A stretch of 8,843 nucleotides of DNA, taken from an uncultured Emergencia sp. (GTDB lineage: Bacteria > Bacillota > Clostridia > Peptostreptococcales > Anaerovoracaceae). The position numbers and the translations under genes were made by a program. Below, one piece after another: positions 1 to 5,506 of this stretch (positions within the stretch are counted from its first letter, which is position 1; each line of letters begins with the position of its first letter). The stretch lies in NCBI GenBank assembly GCA_902476665.1, contig CABSEO010000057.1, positions 1-8,843 on the forward strand. Direction: 5' to 3'. The notes under the pieces were generated by a model. That model had not been told where the DNA came from. It made no database searches and saw only the letters and a list, made by a program, of their open reading frames with translations.

Positions 1-859
1 CCCCTGCCATAATAGCCACCAGTACCGCCATACTTTCTACATGCAGAGTATTGGCATTGAACACATAATAAAAAAAGCGTATCAGCACATAAGCAGGAAT
101 TTTTACCATAAGACCGGCAATAATCGGATCCGCACCGGGGTGCGCATTGGTATGAGCCTCTGGCTGCCATCCGTGAAGAGGGAACAGCGCCATTTTCATA
201 CCAAATCCCAGTAAGATAAAAAGCATGGAAATCATGGTGGTTCCTGAACTGAGAACCGGTCCTACCAGACCTGCCATATCCAGCATGTTCAGTGTACCTG
301 TTTCTCCATAGATAAACGCCACGCCCAGAAGATAAAAGGACGCGCCAATAGTTCCGATGAGCAGATAGCGAAACGCTGAAATGACGCCTCTGCCCCCGCC
401 CATGGCAATAAGCACATAACCTGCCAGAGATGTAATTTCCAGAAACACATAGAGATTAAACACATCATTGGTGGCCGTATTCCCAAGAAGTCCGCATACA
501 AGAAGAGACAATACCGCATAATAACCTGCATTTGTCTGTCTGCTCTCATCCTTCATAAATGGAATTCCATAGATCATGGTCAGAAATCCAATCACACAAA
601 TTAGTACAATAATAACCGCACTGAGAGAATCTACTGCAAACTCAATGCCATAAGGCGGCTTCCATCCACCAAACCAATAGGAAATTTCACCTGTACAATT
701 GATGTGTACGAGCTGCACAACACTCAAAACAAGAGATACCGCAGAAAAAGCAGCAACCACCCATCTGCCGGCAGATTTAGAAAACATCGAAACAAAAGGG
801 CAGATAAGCGCTGCAAAAAAAGGAGAAAACACAATGATTGCCGGTAAATGCTGCATCAT
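1..859 (-). CDS. mrpD: Mrp/Mnh-type Na+/H+ antiporter subunit D (MbhH-like), C-terminus beyond the left edge
   Basis: This is the first 286 residues of a proton-translocating membrane subunit of the NuoM/NuoN/MrpD family (proton_antipo_M). The frame is open to the window edge and hydrophobic segments run throughout. The family's key charged residues are visible: the TM5 glutamate in NLYVFLEI (Glu141), the lysine in FGMKMALFPL (Lys222) and a second lysine in LMVKIPAYVL (Lys253). The lysine-bearing helix is followed by WQPEAHTNAHPGADP, where many relatives have W-L-P-x-A; the glutamine is a small deviation. The start chosen is the first ATG of an ATGATG pair. It overlaps the mrpC stop by 4 bp (ATGA) and follows a GGAGGA ribosome binding site inside the mrpC end. 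In the complex this subunit would provide one of the antiporter-like proton channels. NuoM- or MbhH-type relatives cannot be separated from this part alone. Confidence 0.93.
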   Translation of the reverse strand, partial: MMQHLPAIIVFSPFFAALICPFVSMFSKSAGRWVVAAFSAVSLVLSVVQLVHINCTGEISYWFGGWKPPYGIEFAVDSLSAVIIVLICVIGFLTMIYGIPFMKDESRQTNAGYYAVLSLLVCGLLGNTATNDVFNLYVFLEITSLAGYVLIAMGGGRGVISAFRYLLIGTIGASFYLLGVAFIYGETGTLNMLDMAGLVGPVLSSGTTMISMLFILLGFGMKMALFPLHGWQPEAHTNAHPGADPIIAGLMVKIPAYVLIRFFYYVFNANTLHVESMAVLVAIMAG

Positions 860-1242
860 AGCTCATCCTCCTCTTCTTCCTTCATGATGATCTCTTCTTC
901 CTCAAGGGTTCCATATTTATCCTTGATCCGCATTAACAGTGCAAGCCCCATTCCCGTTGTCCCAAGACTGACTACAATTGCTGTCAGCATCAGAGCATGG
1001 GGCAGCGGATTGATGTAATCGTCAGGGTTTAAGATTCCATCCAGAATCACCGGAATGGTTCCACCTGTCTTCTGGCCCAGACAGAGAAAAAAGAAGATCA
1101 CTGCAACCTGCATCACATTCATGCACATTAGCTTTTTCATATAGTTTCCGCAGGAAATCATACCAAAGAATCCCAGAAAAAACAGGATAATCGTCAGCAT
1201 AAAAATTCCGTTTTCGGCCAAGAATGCGTTAAGCTCTGTCAT
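856..1242 (-). CDS. mrpC: Mrp/Mnh-type antiporter subunit C (NuoK-like, MbhG-like)
   Basis: This is a 128-residue, three-helix membrane protein of the NuoK/MrpC family. It is recognised by the C-terminal signature DYINPLPHALMLTAIVVSLG (about residues 75-94), which matches the family pattern (Y-x-D/N-P-L-P-Q/H-A-L-x-L-T-A-I-V). The protein ends in a strongly acidic tail (EEEEIIMKEEEEDEL, residues 114-128), which makes it slightly longer than typical MrpC (about 110-115 residues). The ATG at 1242 is preferred. An in-frame TTG at 1245 is an alternative; both lie downstream of an AAGGAAAA-type ribosome binding site within the preceding gene. The gene overlaps the end of the upstream MrpB fusion gene by 14 bp, and mrpD starts inside its stop codon, so translation is coupled on both sides. 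It should form the hydrophilic channel next to MrpD in the antiporter complex. Confidence 0.92.
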   Translation of the reverse strand: MTELNAFLAENGIFMLTIILFFLGFFGMISCGNYMKKLMCMNVMQVAVIFFFLCLGQKTGGTIPVILDGILNPDDYINPLPHALMLTAIVVSLGTTGMGLALLMRIKDKYGTLEEEEIIMKEEEEDEL

Positions 1243-1993
1243 CAATCGTTTTCCTTTCCAAAATTGCCTCCAGAATCATAATAATACTGGCAGCTACGGT
1301 AAGAGTTACTCCAATCTCAATAAATAAAATTCCGATAGAATGGCGTTCTGCTTCATGGACAAAGGGAATGGGAAGTTTCCCGTATTCCAGAAAATTTCCA
1401 CCGAAAAATACCGGAATCAGTCCAGTCATAAAATAGATCAGAAGACCGCCGGCACCCATAGAGATAAAACCGTAATGAGAAATACGAAGCCTCTCCTTTC
1501 CTTCCTCCTCAGTCAGCGAATAAAGGATGTAGGCAAGAGCCAGCAGAGCGCCTGCCTGAAATCCTCCACCAAGACTCACTTCTCCATGTACCAGTACATA
1601 AAGTGCATATAAAAGCAACACCGGTACAATAACAGGCATGATCACCTTGATTTCCGTAATGCCGAACTCGCGAATTCTCTCAAAAGAAGTCCGCTCCATT
1701 GACTTTTCCTTGTCTCTGGTCATAATCAGAGTAACAGTGATACTTGCCAGATACAGTACAGTGGTTTCCAGCATTGTATCAAGACCACGGTAATCAGCCA
1801 GCACTCCTGTGACCAGATTGGGAGAATTAGTCTGTTCCGGCCCTTTTTCGATAAATACACGAGAAATATGGGTATTTGGTGCGGAATCGGGGTCCCCGAT
1901 AACCGGCAGCAGATCAATAAAGCTCCACAAAAGCACTGTGGCTGCCACAACCAGAAAAATACCGACCGCCTTCCAGAAATTTCCCTTCATCAT
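1229..1993 (-). CDS. mrpB: MrpB-family antiporter subunit fused to an MbhE-like MrpA C-terminal segment
   Basis: The 254-residue membrane protein has two recognisable parts. Residues 1-95 resemble the extreme C-terminus of MrpA, which is MbhE in hydrogenase complexes: one N-terminal helix, a periplasmic-type stretch, then VLADYRGLDTMLETTVLYLA (residues 64-83), equivalent to the V-D-x-R-x-x-D-T-x-x-E motif of MrpA. A charged linker follows (about 93-114). Residues 115-245 form an MnhB domain with HGEVSLGGGFQAGALLALAY (136-155) as the glycine-rich signature and HSIGILFIEIGVTLTVAAS near the end. Classical MrpB is about 140 residues, so the extra length is the fused segment. The ATG at 1993 overlaps the DUF4040 gene's stop by 4 bp (ATGA). 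Together with that gene it replaces the missing MrpA tail. The fold assignment is from motif recognition; the boundary between the parts is approximate. Confidence 0.88.
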   Translation of the reverse strand: MMKGNFWKAVGIFLVVAATVLLWSFIDLLPVIGDPDSAPNTHISRVFIEKGPEQTNSPNLVTGVLADYRGLDTMLETTVLYLASITVTLIMTRDKEKSMERTSFERIREFGITEIKVIMPVIVPVLLLYALYVLVHGEVSLGGGFQAGALLALAYILYSLTEEEGKERLRISHYGFISMGAGGLLIYFMTGLIPVFFGGNFLEYGKLPIPFVHEAERHSIGILFIEIGVTLTVAASIIMILEAILERKTIDDRA

Positions 1994-2235
1994 TTACACC
2001 ACCTGTCGGTCGTTCTGATAGCGATTACAAAATATGTAGTGGAAATTACTCCAATAACCGCCTCAGTAAAGGCCACATCTGCTGCTCCCATCATAATATA
2101 AAGCAGCATGGAGCAGAAACTGAAGGCACAGAAAATAATGGACGAAGATAACAGATCCTTGTCCAGGATAATAACAATTGTCGCTGCAATCAGAAATAAT
2201 AAGAGCAGCGCCTCAATGAGAAATATCTGCATCAT
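1990..2235 (-). CDS. DUF4040 antiporter subunit (MrpA C-terminal domain equivalent, MbhD-like)
   Basis: This 81-residue protein has three predicted helices. The signature of the DUF4040/MbhD family is clear: ILDKDLLSSSIIFCAFSFC (about residues 23-41) followed by GAADVAFTEAVIGVIST (50-66), which correspond to helices near the end of MrpA. In Mbh-type complexes this piece is a separate gene, as here. The start is placed at the ATG at 2235 (ATGATG) because GGAAGGAGGAGA lies immediately upstream. A longer in-frame version starting at 2283 would add arginine-rich residues that are simply mrpG read in another frame. The gene overlaps the end of mrpG by 23 bp and its TGA overlaps the next start by 4 bp. 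It probably helps form the antiporter's proton or ion path in the membrane. Family confidence is high; the exact start is slightly less certain because a second ATG lies at 2232. Confidence 0.9.
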   Translation of the reverse strand: MMQIFLIEALLLLFLIAATIVIILDKDLLSSSIIFCAFSFCSMLLYIMMGAADVAFTEAVIGVISTTYFVIAIRTTDRWCK

Positions 2236-2536
2236 TCTCCTCCTTCCATGGCTGATGCCCCGCCTTAATCGCAGCTTTTGCAATTAGATGGGTCCCAACC
2301 GGATTCACCAGAAAAACAGCAATTACAATCAGCAGGATTTTGGCTGTAGTCAGATTCAGGCCCTCATAAAAGGCAAATCCGACACCCGCAAGAATAATCC
2401 CCAGAGTCTCACCAATACTGGAAGCATGCAGCCTGGAAAAAAAATCAGGCAGTCTGAGAACTCCTACGGCAGAAACCACCATTAAAAAGAATCCACAAAG
2501 CAGCAGTCCTGCTGCAATCCATTCATTCCACGTCAT
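2213..2536 (-). CDS. mrpG: Mrp/Mnh-type antiporter subunit G (MbhC-like)
   Basis: This 107-residue protein belongs to the MrpG/MnhG/PhaG family. Three hydrophobic segments are visible, and the diagnostic VGVLRLPDFFSRLHASSIGE (about residues 24-43) matches the family's G-x-x-R-x-P-D-x-x-x-R-L-H-A core. Family members are usually 90-130 residues, so it is full length. The C-terminus (KAGHQPWKEENDADISH) is hydrophilic, and its coding DNA doubles as the ribosome binding site for the downstream DUF4040 gene. The ATG overlaps the mrpF stop by 4 bp (ATGA), which points to translational coupling. It is a small integral membrane subunit needed for assembly or activity of the cation/proton antiporter complex. 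Confidence 0.94.
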   Translation of the reverse strand: MTWNEWIAAGLLLCGFFLMVVSAVGVLRLPDFFSRLHASSIGETLGIILAGVGFAFYEGLNLTTAKILLIVIAVFLVNPVGTHLIAKAAIKAGHQPWKEENDADISH

Positions 2537-2799
2537 TTTTTATGATTCCCTCCCAGAAACATGGCGATAATCATGGTGCTGACAAATCCCAGCACTCCAT
2601 AGGTAATGGCAATATCCACAAACATATCCTGCCTGCCGCTGGAAAATCCCGCCAGCAGCAGTACAAAAATGACATCAATACCAATCACAAAAATTCCGTT
2701 GAGACTGTCATACACCGACGGTCCTTTCAGCACTCTGATCAGCATCAGTCCCATTACCACTACTGTGCCAAAGATCAATAGATCAAATAAAATGTCCAT
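2533..2799 (-). CDS. mrpF: Mrp/Mnh-type antiporter subunit F (MbhB-like)
   Basis: This 88-residue protein of the MrpF/MnhF/PhaF family has three hydrophobic helices. The conserved R-V-L-K-G-P-S-V-Y-D stretch (residues 22-31) and the FVDIAITYGVLGFVST segment (about 60-75, with Asp62) fit the family. In many MrpF proteins the GP-x-x-x-D is followed by arginine (DR); here it is DS, a small deviation. The ATG has an AGGAAAGGT ribosome binding site about 7 nt upstream. Unlike the other junctions in this operon there is a 58-bp gap from mrpE, and it contains a short perfect hairpin. The stop overlaps mrpG by 4 bp. The protein is expected to be an integral membrane part of the antiporter complex. 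Confidence 0.92.
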   Translation of the reverse strand: MDILFDLLIFGTVVVMGLMLIRVLKGPSVYDSLNGIFVIGIDVIFVLLLAGFSSGRQDMFVDIAITYGVLGFVSTMIIAMFLGGNHKK

Positions 2800-2821
2800 A
2801 AAATACCTTTCCTACCATCTT

Positions 2822-2839
2822 ACGGCAGATTCCTGCCGT
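2822..2839 (-). other. Perfect hairpin in the mrpE-mrpF gap
   Basis: ACGGCAG (2822-2828) and CTGCCGT (2833-2839) form a perfect 7-bp stem with a 4-nt loop, inside the only sizeable gap of the antiporter operon. On the transcribed strand it is followed by AAGATGGTAGG, not a U-run, so it does not look like an intrinsic terminator. It may stabilise or mark a processing point in the mRNA. The structure is seen directly; the role is a guess. Confidence 0.5.
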
Positions 2840-2857
2840 TTCCGTCAGCTGAGAAAA

Positions 2858-3355
2858 TTATCTCTCAAAAACTCTGCTGATCCTGCGCTGCATTTCTCCG
2901 TCCATTAGCCCCAGGGCCGCCGAATCTGTCAGCGCATGAACATAAAAATACCGTTCATCCTTCACATCGATAGTTACGGTTCCCGGCGTAAGAATAATAG
3001 AATTTACAAAGACCGTAACTGCCGCAGGATTATTGAAAATATAGTCGATTTCGATGATAACGGGATTAATTTTCATTTTAGGGCTTAGAATTGCCGCAGA
3101 CACGCTGAGACTTGACTTGATGATCTCTTTTAGAAGCCAGAGCCAGTAACCACAAAATGCAGGAAAGCTGATATCCAGTAAATGAAAGTCTCGCTTTCCG
3201 ATACTGCTGGTAATGGTAAGCGCCGGCAGGCAGAAATATCCAATCAGTGCTGAACCAAGCAGGCCAAGAATCAGATACTTGGCTTCAAAATGGCCGGACA
3301 GAATCAGCCACAGAATATAAAGCAGGCAAGTCAGTTTGAACCATTGCTTAAGCAT
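2858..3355 (-). CDS. mrpE: Mrp/Mnh-type antiporter subunit E (MbhA-like), first gene of the operon
   Basis: This 165-residue protein of the MrpE/MnhE/PhaE family (usually about 160 residues) is full length. There are hydrophobic helices in the first 50 residues (LLYILWLILSGHF and YLILGLLGSALIGYFCL) and another at about 63-78. A soluble C-terminal domain carries the family hallmark NPAAVTVFVNSIILTPGTVTID (109-130), followed by FYVHAL (137-142). The ATG at 3355 follows a TTGGAGAA ribosome binding site with a longish spacer of about 11 nt. It is the first gene of the antiporter operon, about 50 nt downstream of the predicted transcription start from the TTGACT/TATAAT promoter. MrpE-first order is typical of the Mbh/Mbx layout; in classical operons mrpE comes after mrpD. 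Confidence 0.94.
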   Translation of the reverse strand: MLKQWFKLTCLLYILWLILSGHFEAKYLILGLLGSALIGYFCLPALTITSSIGKRDFHLLDISFPAFCGYWLWLLKEIIKSSLSVSAAILSPKMKINPVIIEIDYIFNNPAAVTVFVNSIILTPGTVTIDVKDERYFYVHALTDSAALGLMDGEMQRRISRVFER

Positions 3356-3413
3356 AAATATTTATTCTCCAATGTGTGTTTCAGTAGTTCTGAATATGTA
3401 TACAACTGTTATT

Positions 3414-3442
3414 ATTATACGGGATTCTGTAAGTTAAGTCAA
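3414..3442 (-). promoter_or_regulatory. Strong sigma-A promoter of the antiporter operon
   Basis: Read on the minus strand, TTGACT (3442-3437) and TATAAT (3419-3414) are separated by 17 nt, with an A-rich stretch just upstream of the -35. Transcription would start near 3407, giving a leader of about 50 nt before mrpE. It is close to the perfect vegetative consensus, suggesting substantial basal expression. Just downstream is a GTATAC-centred palindrome (TGTATACA, 3397-3404) that could be an operator, though this is weak. Confidence 0.8.
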
Positions 3443-3466
3443 TTTTTTCTGAACATTACAGTCTGA

Positions 3467-3480
3467 TTTTCCGTGGAAAA
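3467..3480. repeat. Short inverted repeat TTTTCC-GT-GGAAAA between the divergent promoters
   Basis: Two perfect 6-bp arms are separated by 2 bp. The repeat lies about 25 bp upstream of the antiporter -35 element and about 36 bp before the SOS box. It has the symmetry of a regulator half-site pair, but no known consensus was recognised, and AT-rich repeats of this size can occur by chance. Confidence 0.35.
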
Positions 3481-3515
3481 CACCTTACTTTCTGTTTAAA
3501 CCTTTCCGAAAACAG

Positions 3516-3529
3516 GGAACAAATGTTTA
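3516..3529 (+). promoter_or_regulatory. LexA operator (SOS box)
   Basis: GGAACAAATGTTTA contains GAAC-AAAT-GTTT, a close match to the Gram-positive SOS box (CGAAC-N4-GTTCG type). The last four bases overlap the -35 hexamer of the lexA promoter, so bound LexA would block RNA polymerase. This indicates autorepression relieved by DNA damage. Confidence 0.8.
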
Positions 3530-3554
3530 CTTTTTGTTCGGATTATGATATACT
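3526..3554 (+). promoter_or_regulatory. lexA promoter
   Basis: TTTACT (3526-3531) and TATACT (3549-3554) are spaced by 17 nt. A TGA directly before the -10 makes an extended -10 (TGATATACT). The -35 overlaps the SOS box. Predicted transcription starts near 3561, leaving a leader of about 36 nt with an AGGAG ribosome binding site at 3586-3590. Confidence 0.72.
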
Positions 3555-3596
3555 GTCAGAAAAGAAAACTGATGCTGAGCAAAACAGGAGAACCTT

Positions 3597-4238
3597 ATGA
3601 ATAAACCGAAAGAACGAGAACAGAGAATACTGGAATTTATGAAACATGAAATCAGGACAAGAGGCTATCCACCTACAGTCAGGGAGATCTGTGCAGCTTT
3701 GAATATAAAATCAACTTCCACCGCGCATAAAGACATTGCCAGTCTGGTGAAACAGGGATATCTAAAGAAAGATCCATCCAAGCCCAGAGCACTGATGGTG
3801 GTGGAAGAAGAGAGTACAGAACCGGTATCAGTGCACAGCTGCACCGAGCGTCAGGATATCATTGATGTGCCTATCATCGGAAGGGTTGCTGCTGGTACGC
3901 CGATTCTCGCAGAGCAGAATATAGAAGATACCTTTCCGGTTCCTGCCCAGTATGCGGGCCGTTCCAATTTTATGCTGAAAGTTCAGGGAGAAAGTATGAT
4001 CAATGCGGGAATTATGGATGGCGATCTGATTCTGGTGGAAGAACAGAATACTGCCCGCAATGGTGAAATTGTCGTAGCCATGATTGACGGCTTTGAAAGC
4101 GAGGCCACCGTCAAGACCTTCTACCGTGAAAACGGGCATATCAGACTGCAACCCGAGAATGACGCCATGAGTCCCATCATTGTCAAAGATGTAAAAGTAC
4201 TGGGCAAGGTCAGAGGCGTTTTCAGATACTTCAACTAG
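3597..4238 (+). CDS. lexA: LexA, SOS-response repressor and self-cleaving protease
   Basis: This 213-residue cytoplasmic repressor of DNA-damage genes cleaves itself when stimulated by RecA filaments. Residues 1-65 form the winged helix-turn-helix DNA-binding domain (GYPPTVREICAALNIKSTST is the LexA_DNA_bind signature), followed by a linker of about 25 residues. The C-terminal S24 peptidase domain has the scissile Ala99-Gly100 in RVAAGTPIL, the catalytic Ser133 in GESMINAGI and the catalytic Lys173 in ATVKTFYR, so the self-cleavage machinery is intact. Length and spacing match Firmicute LexA proteins (about 205-215 residues). The ATG follows AGGAG with a 6-nt spacer. Its own promoter carries an SOS box, so it is autoregulated. 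It stands alone, divergent from the antiporter operon; the yneA-type division inhibitor that neighbours lexA in Bacillus is absent. Confidence 0.98.
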   Translation: MNKPKEREQRILEFMKHEIRTRGYPPTVREICAALNIKSTSTAHKDIASLVKQGYLKKDPSKPRALMVVEEESTEPVSVHSCTERQDIIDVPIIGRVAAGTPILAEQNIEDTFPVPAQYAGRSNFMLKVQGESMINAGIMDGDLILVEEQNTARNGEIVVAMIDGFESEATVKTFYRENGHIRLQPENDAMSPIIVKDVKVLGKVRGVFRYFN

Positions 4239-4303
4239 TCCCCTTTTCTATCTTGCCGGGGTTACTGTTCAATTAAGCCAAAAATTCTATCAGAAACTGA
4301 AAC

Positions 4304-4335
4304 AAGCTGCCGGCACTATCGTGTCAGCAGCTTTT
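4304..4335. terminator. Bidirectional intrinsic terminator between lexA and the VWA gene
   Basis: Arms 4304-4316 and 4321-4333 pair over 13 positions with one mismatch and one wobble, around a 4-nt loop (TATC). On the plus strand the stem ends in TTTT and would end lexA transcripts. On the minus strand it runs into TTGTTTCAGTTTCT and would end the moxR-VWA transcript. The VWA stop codon (4318-4316) lies within the structure. Confidence 0.68.
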
Positions 4336-5506
4336 GAATTCCCTGATCCAGTCCGTCTAATGTCAGGCTGAACATAGGAAATATGCCTCGAACCATCTGG
4401 ATAGTCTTTGAACCGTAAGTCCATTCCCACCGTTCCTCTCCTATTGGATTCAGCCAGATACATTTTTTATATCTCTGCCTGAACTTCTGCAGCCACAGAA
4501 TTCCCGGCTCTTCGTTGTACACACTCCAGTCCTGACACCCGCCTCTGGCCATCAGCTCATAAGGCGACATGGCAGCATCCCCCACAAAAATCACTTTATA
4601 ATCACTGTCAAGATTGTGAAATACCCAGTCAGTCTCCAGCCACTGTCCATGTCTGCAGGCAGGTGTAGTATACAGATAATCATAGATACAGTTATGAAAA
4701 TAATAGGTCTTCAGATCTTTCAGATGGGTTGACTGATGAACAGCCTGAAAAAGCTGGTTGCAGAGCCTGGTATAGGGTGCCATGGATCCGTCAGAGTCTA
4801 TCAGAAGCAGCAGTTTGACTGTATTCTTTCTCGGCTTCTCATACACCAGTTTTAAAAGCCCTCCATTGCTGCAAGTCGCGTCTATGGTACCATCCACATC
4901 CAGTTCTGTTCTTTCTGCATCCACTCTGGTGGAAAACTGACGCAGTTTCCGGAATGCCATTTGAAACTGGCGGAAGTCCAGAGCCTGATCCTGTCTGAAA
5001 TCGCGAAAATGCCTGTCTCCAGCCACCTGAACCGCCGACTTGTGACGACTGTATCCTCCTACTCTGATACCTGCGGGATTATATCCTCCATGCCCCATGG
5101 CTGAAGTTCCTCCTGTACCAATCCAGTAGTTGCCTCCGTCATGCTTTTCTGTCTGCTCTGCCAGGCGTTCCTTAAACATTTCCATCAGTGTATCAAAATC
5201 ATATTCCTTTGCCCAATCAGGCCTATCCGCTAGCTCACGCTCAATCTCACCCTGACTCAGCCAGGAAAGCAGCTCCTCAGGAAGTTCTTCAATAGTCCTG
5301 ACTCCTTGAAAATACTCGGCAAAAATAAGATCAAACCTGTCATAATCCGCTTCACTTTTCACCAGAATATTACGGCACAGATAATAAAACTCCATGAGAG
5401 AATTTCTTGCCAGACCCAGATTCAGCGCTTCGATAAGACAAAGCCACTCATTCATGGAAACCTTTAAACCACGTGCTCTAAGCAGATAAAAAAACTCAAT
5501 AAACAT
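4316..5506 (-). CDS. CoxE-like von Willebrand factor A domain protein, partner of a MoxR ATPase
   Basis: This 396-residue, probably cytoplasmic protein resembles the VWA_CoxE family (PF05762 type). The N-terminal half is mostly helical and charged. A glycine-rich segment, WIGTGGTSAMGHGGYNPAGI (about 128-147), and the basic stretch HFRDFRQDQALDFRQFQMAF (166-185) are typical conserved family blocks. The VWA domain begins with LLLLIDSDGSM (232-242); its metal-ion site is D237-x-D239-x-S241, so the usual first serine of DxSxS is aspartate. A later acidic block, VIFVGDAAMSPYEL (305-318), is probably the other side of the metal site. The ATG overlaps the end of the MoxR gene by 11 bp with an AAAGGA ribosome binding site. 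MoxR ATPases with VWA partners generally act in metal insertion, assembly or remodelling of other proteins. The target here is unknown. Confidence 0.85.
   Translation of the reverse strand: MFIEFFYLLRARGLKVSMNEWLCLIEALNLGLARNSLMEFYYLCRNILVKSEADYDRFDLIFAEYFQGVRTIEELPEELLSWLSQGEIERELADRPDWAKEYDFDTLMEMFKERLAEQTEKHDGGNYWIGTGGTSAMGHGGYNPAGIRVGGYSRHKSAVQVAGDRHFRDFRQDQALDFRQFQMAFRKLRQFSTRVDAERTELDVDGTIDATCSNGGLLKLVYEKPRKNTVKLLLLIDSDGSMAPYTRLCNQLFQAVHQSTHLKDLKTYYFHNCIYDYLYTTPACRHGQWLETDWVFHNLDSDYKVIFVGDAAMSPYELMARGGCQDWSVYNEEPGILWLQKFRQRYKKCIWLNPIGEERWEWTYGSKTIQMVRGIFPMFSLTLDGLDQGIQKLLTR

Noticed and set aside
289..549. 86-codon minus-strand frame inside mrpD
   Set aside because: It overlaps the well-supported mrpD frame and matches no family.
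2236..2283. Longer N-terminus for the DUF4040 protein
   Set aside because: The extension is arginine-rich sequence from mrpG read in another frame. A strong ribosome binding site precedes the ATG at 2235.
3536..3540. Second SOS box near the lexA -10
   Set aside because: Only a GTTCG half-site is present; the opposite half-site at the right spacing is absent.
3828..4151. 107-codon minus-strand frame inside lexA
   Set aside because: It lies wholly within lexA, whose catalytic residues are intact. It has no motif or ribosome binding site.
4240..4261. CCCC...GGGG inverted repeat directly after lexA as terminator
   Set aside because: It has only 4-bp arms, a long loop and no T-run after it. The longer hairpin at 4304-4333 is a much better candidate.
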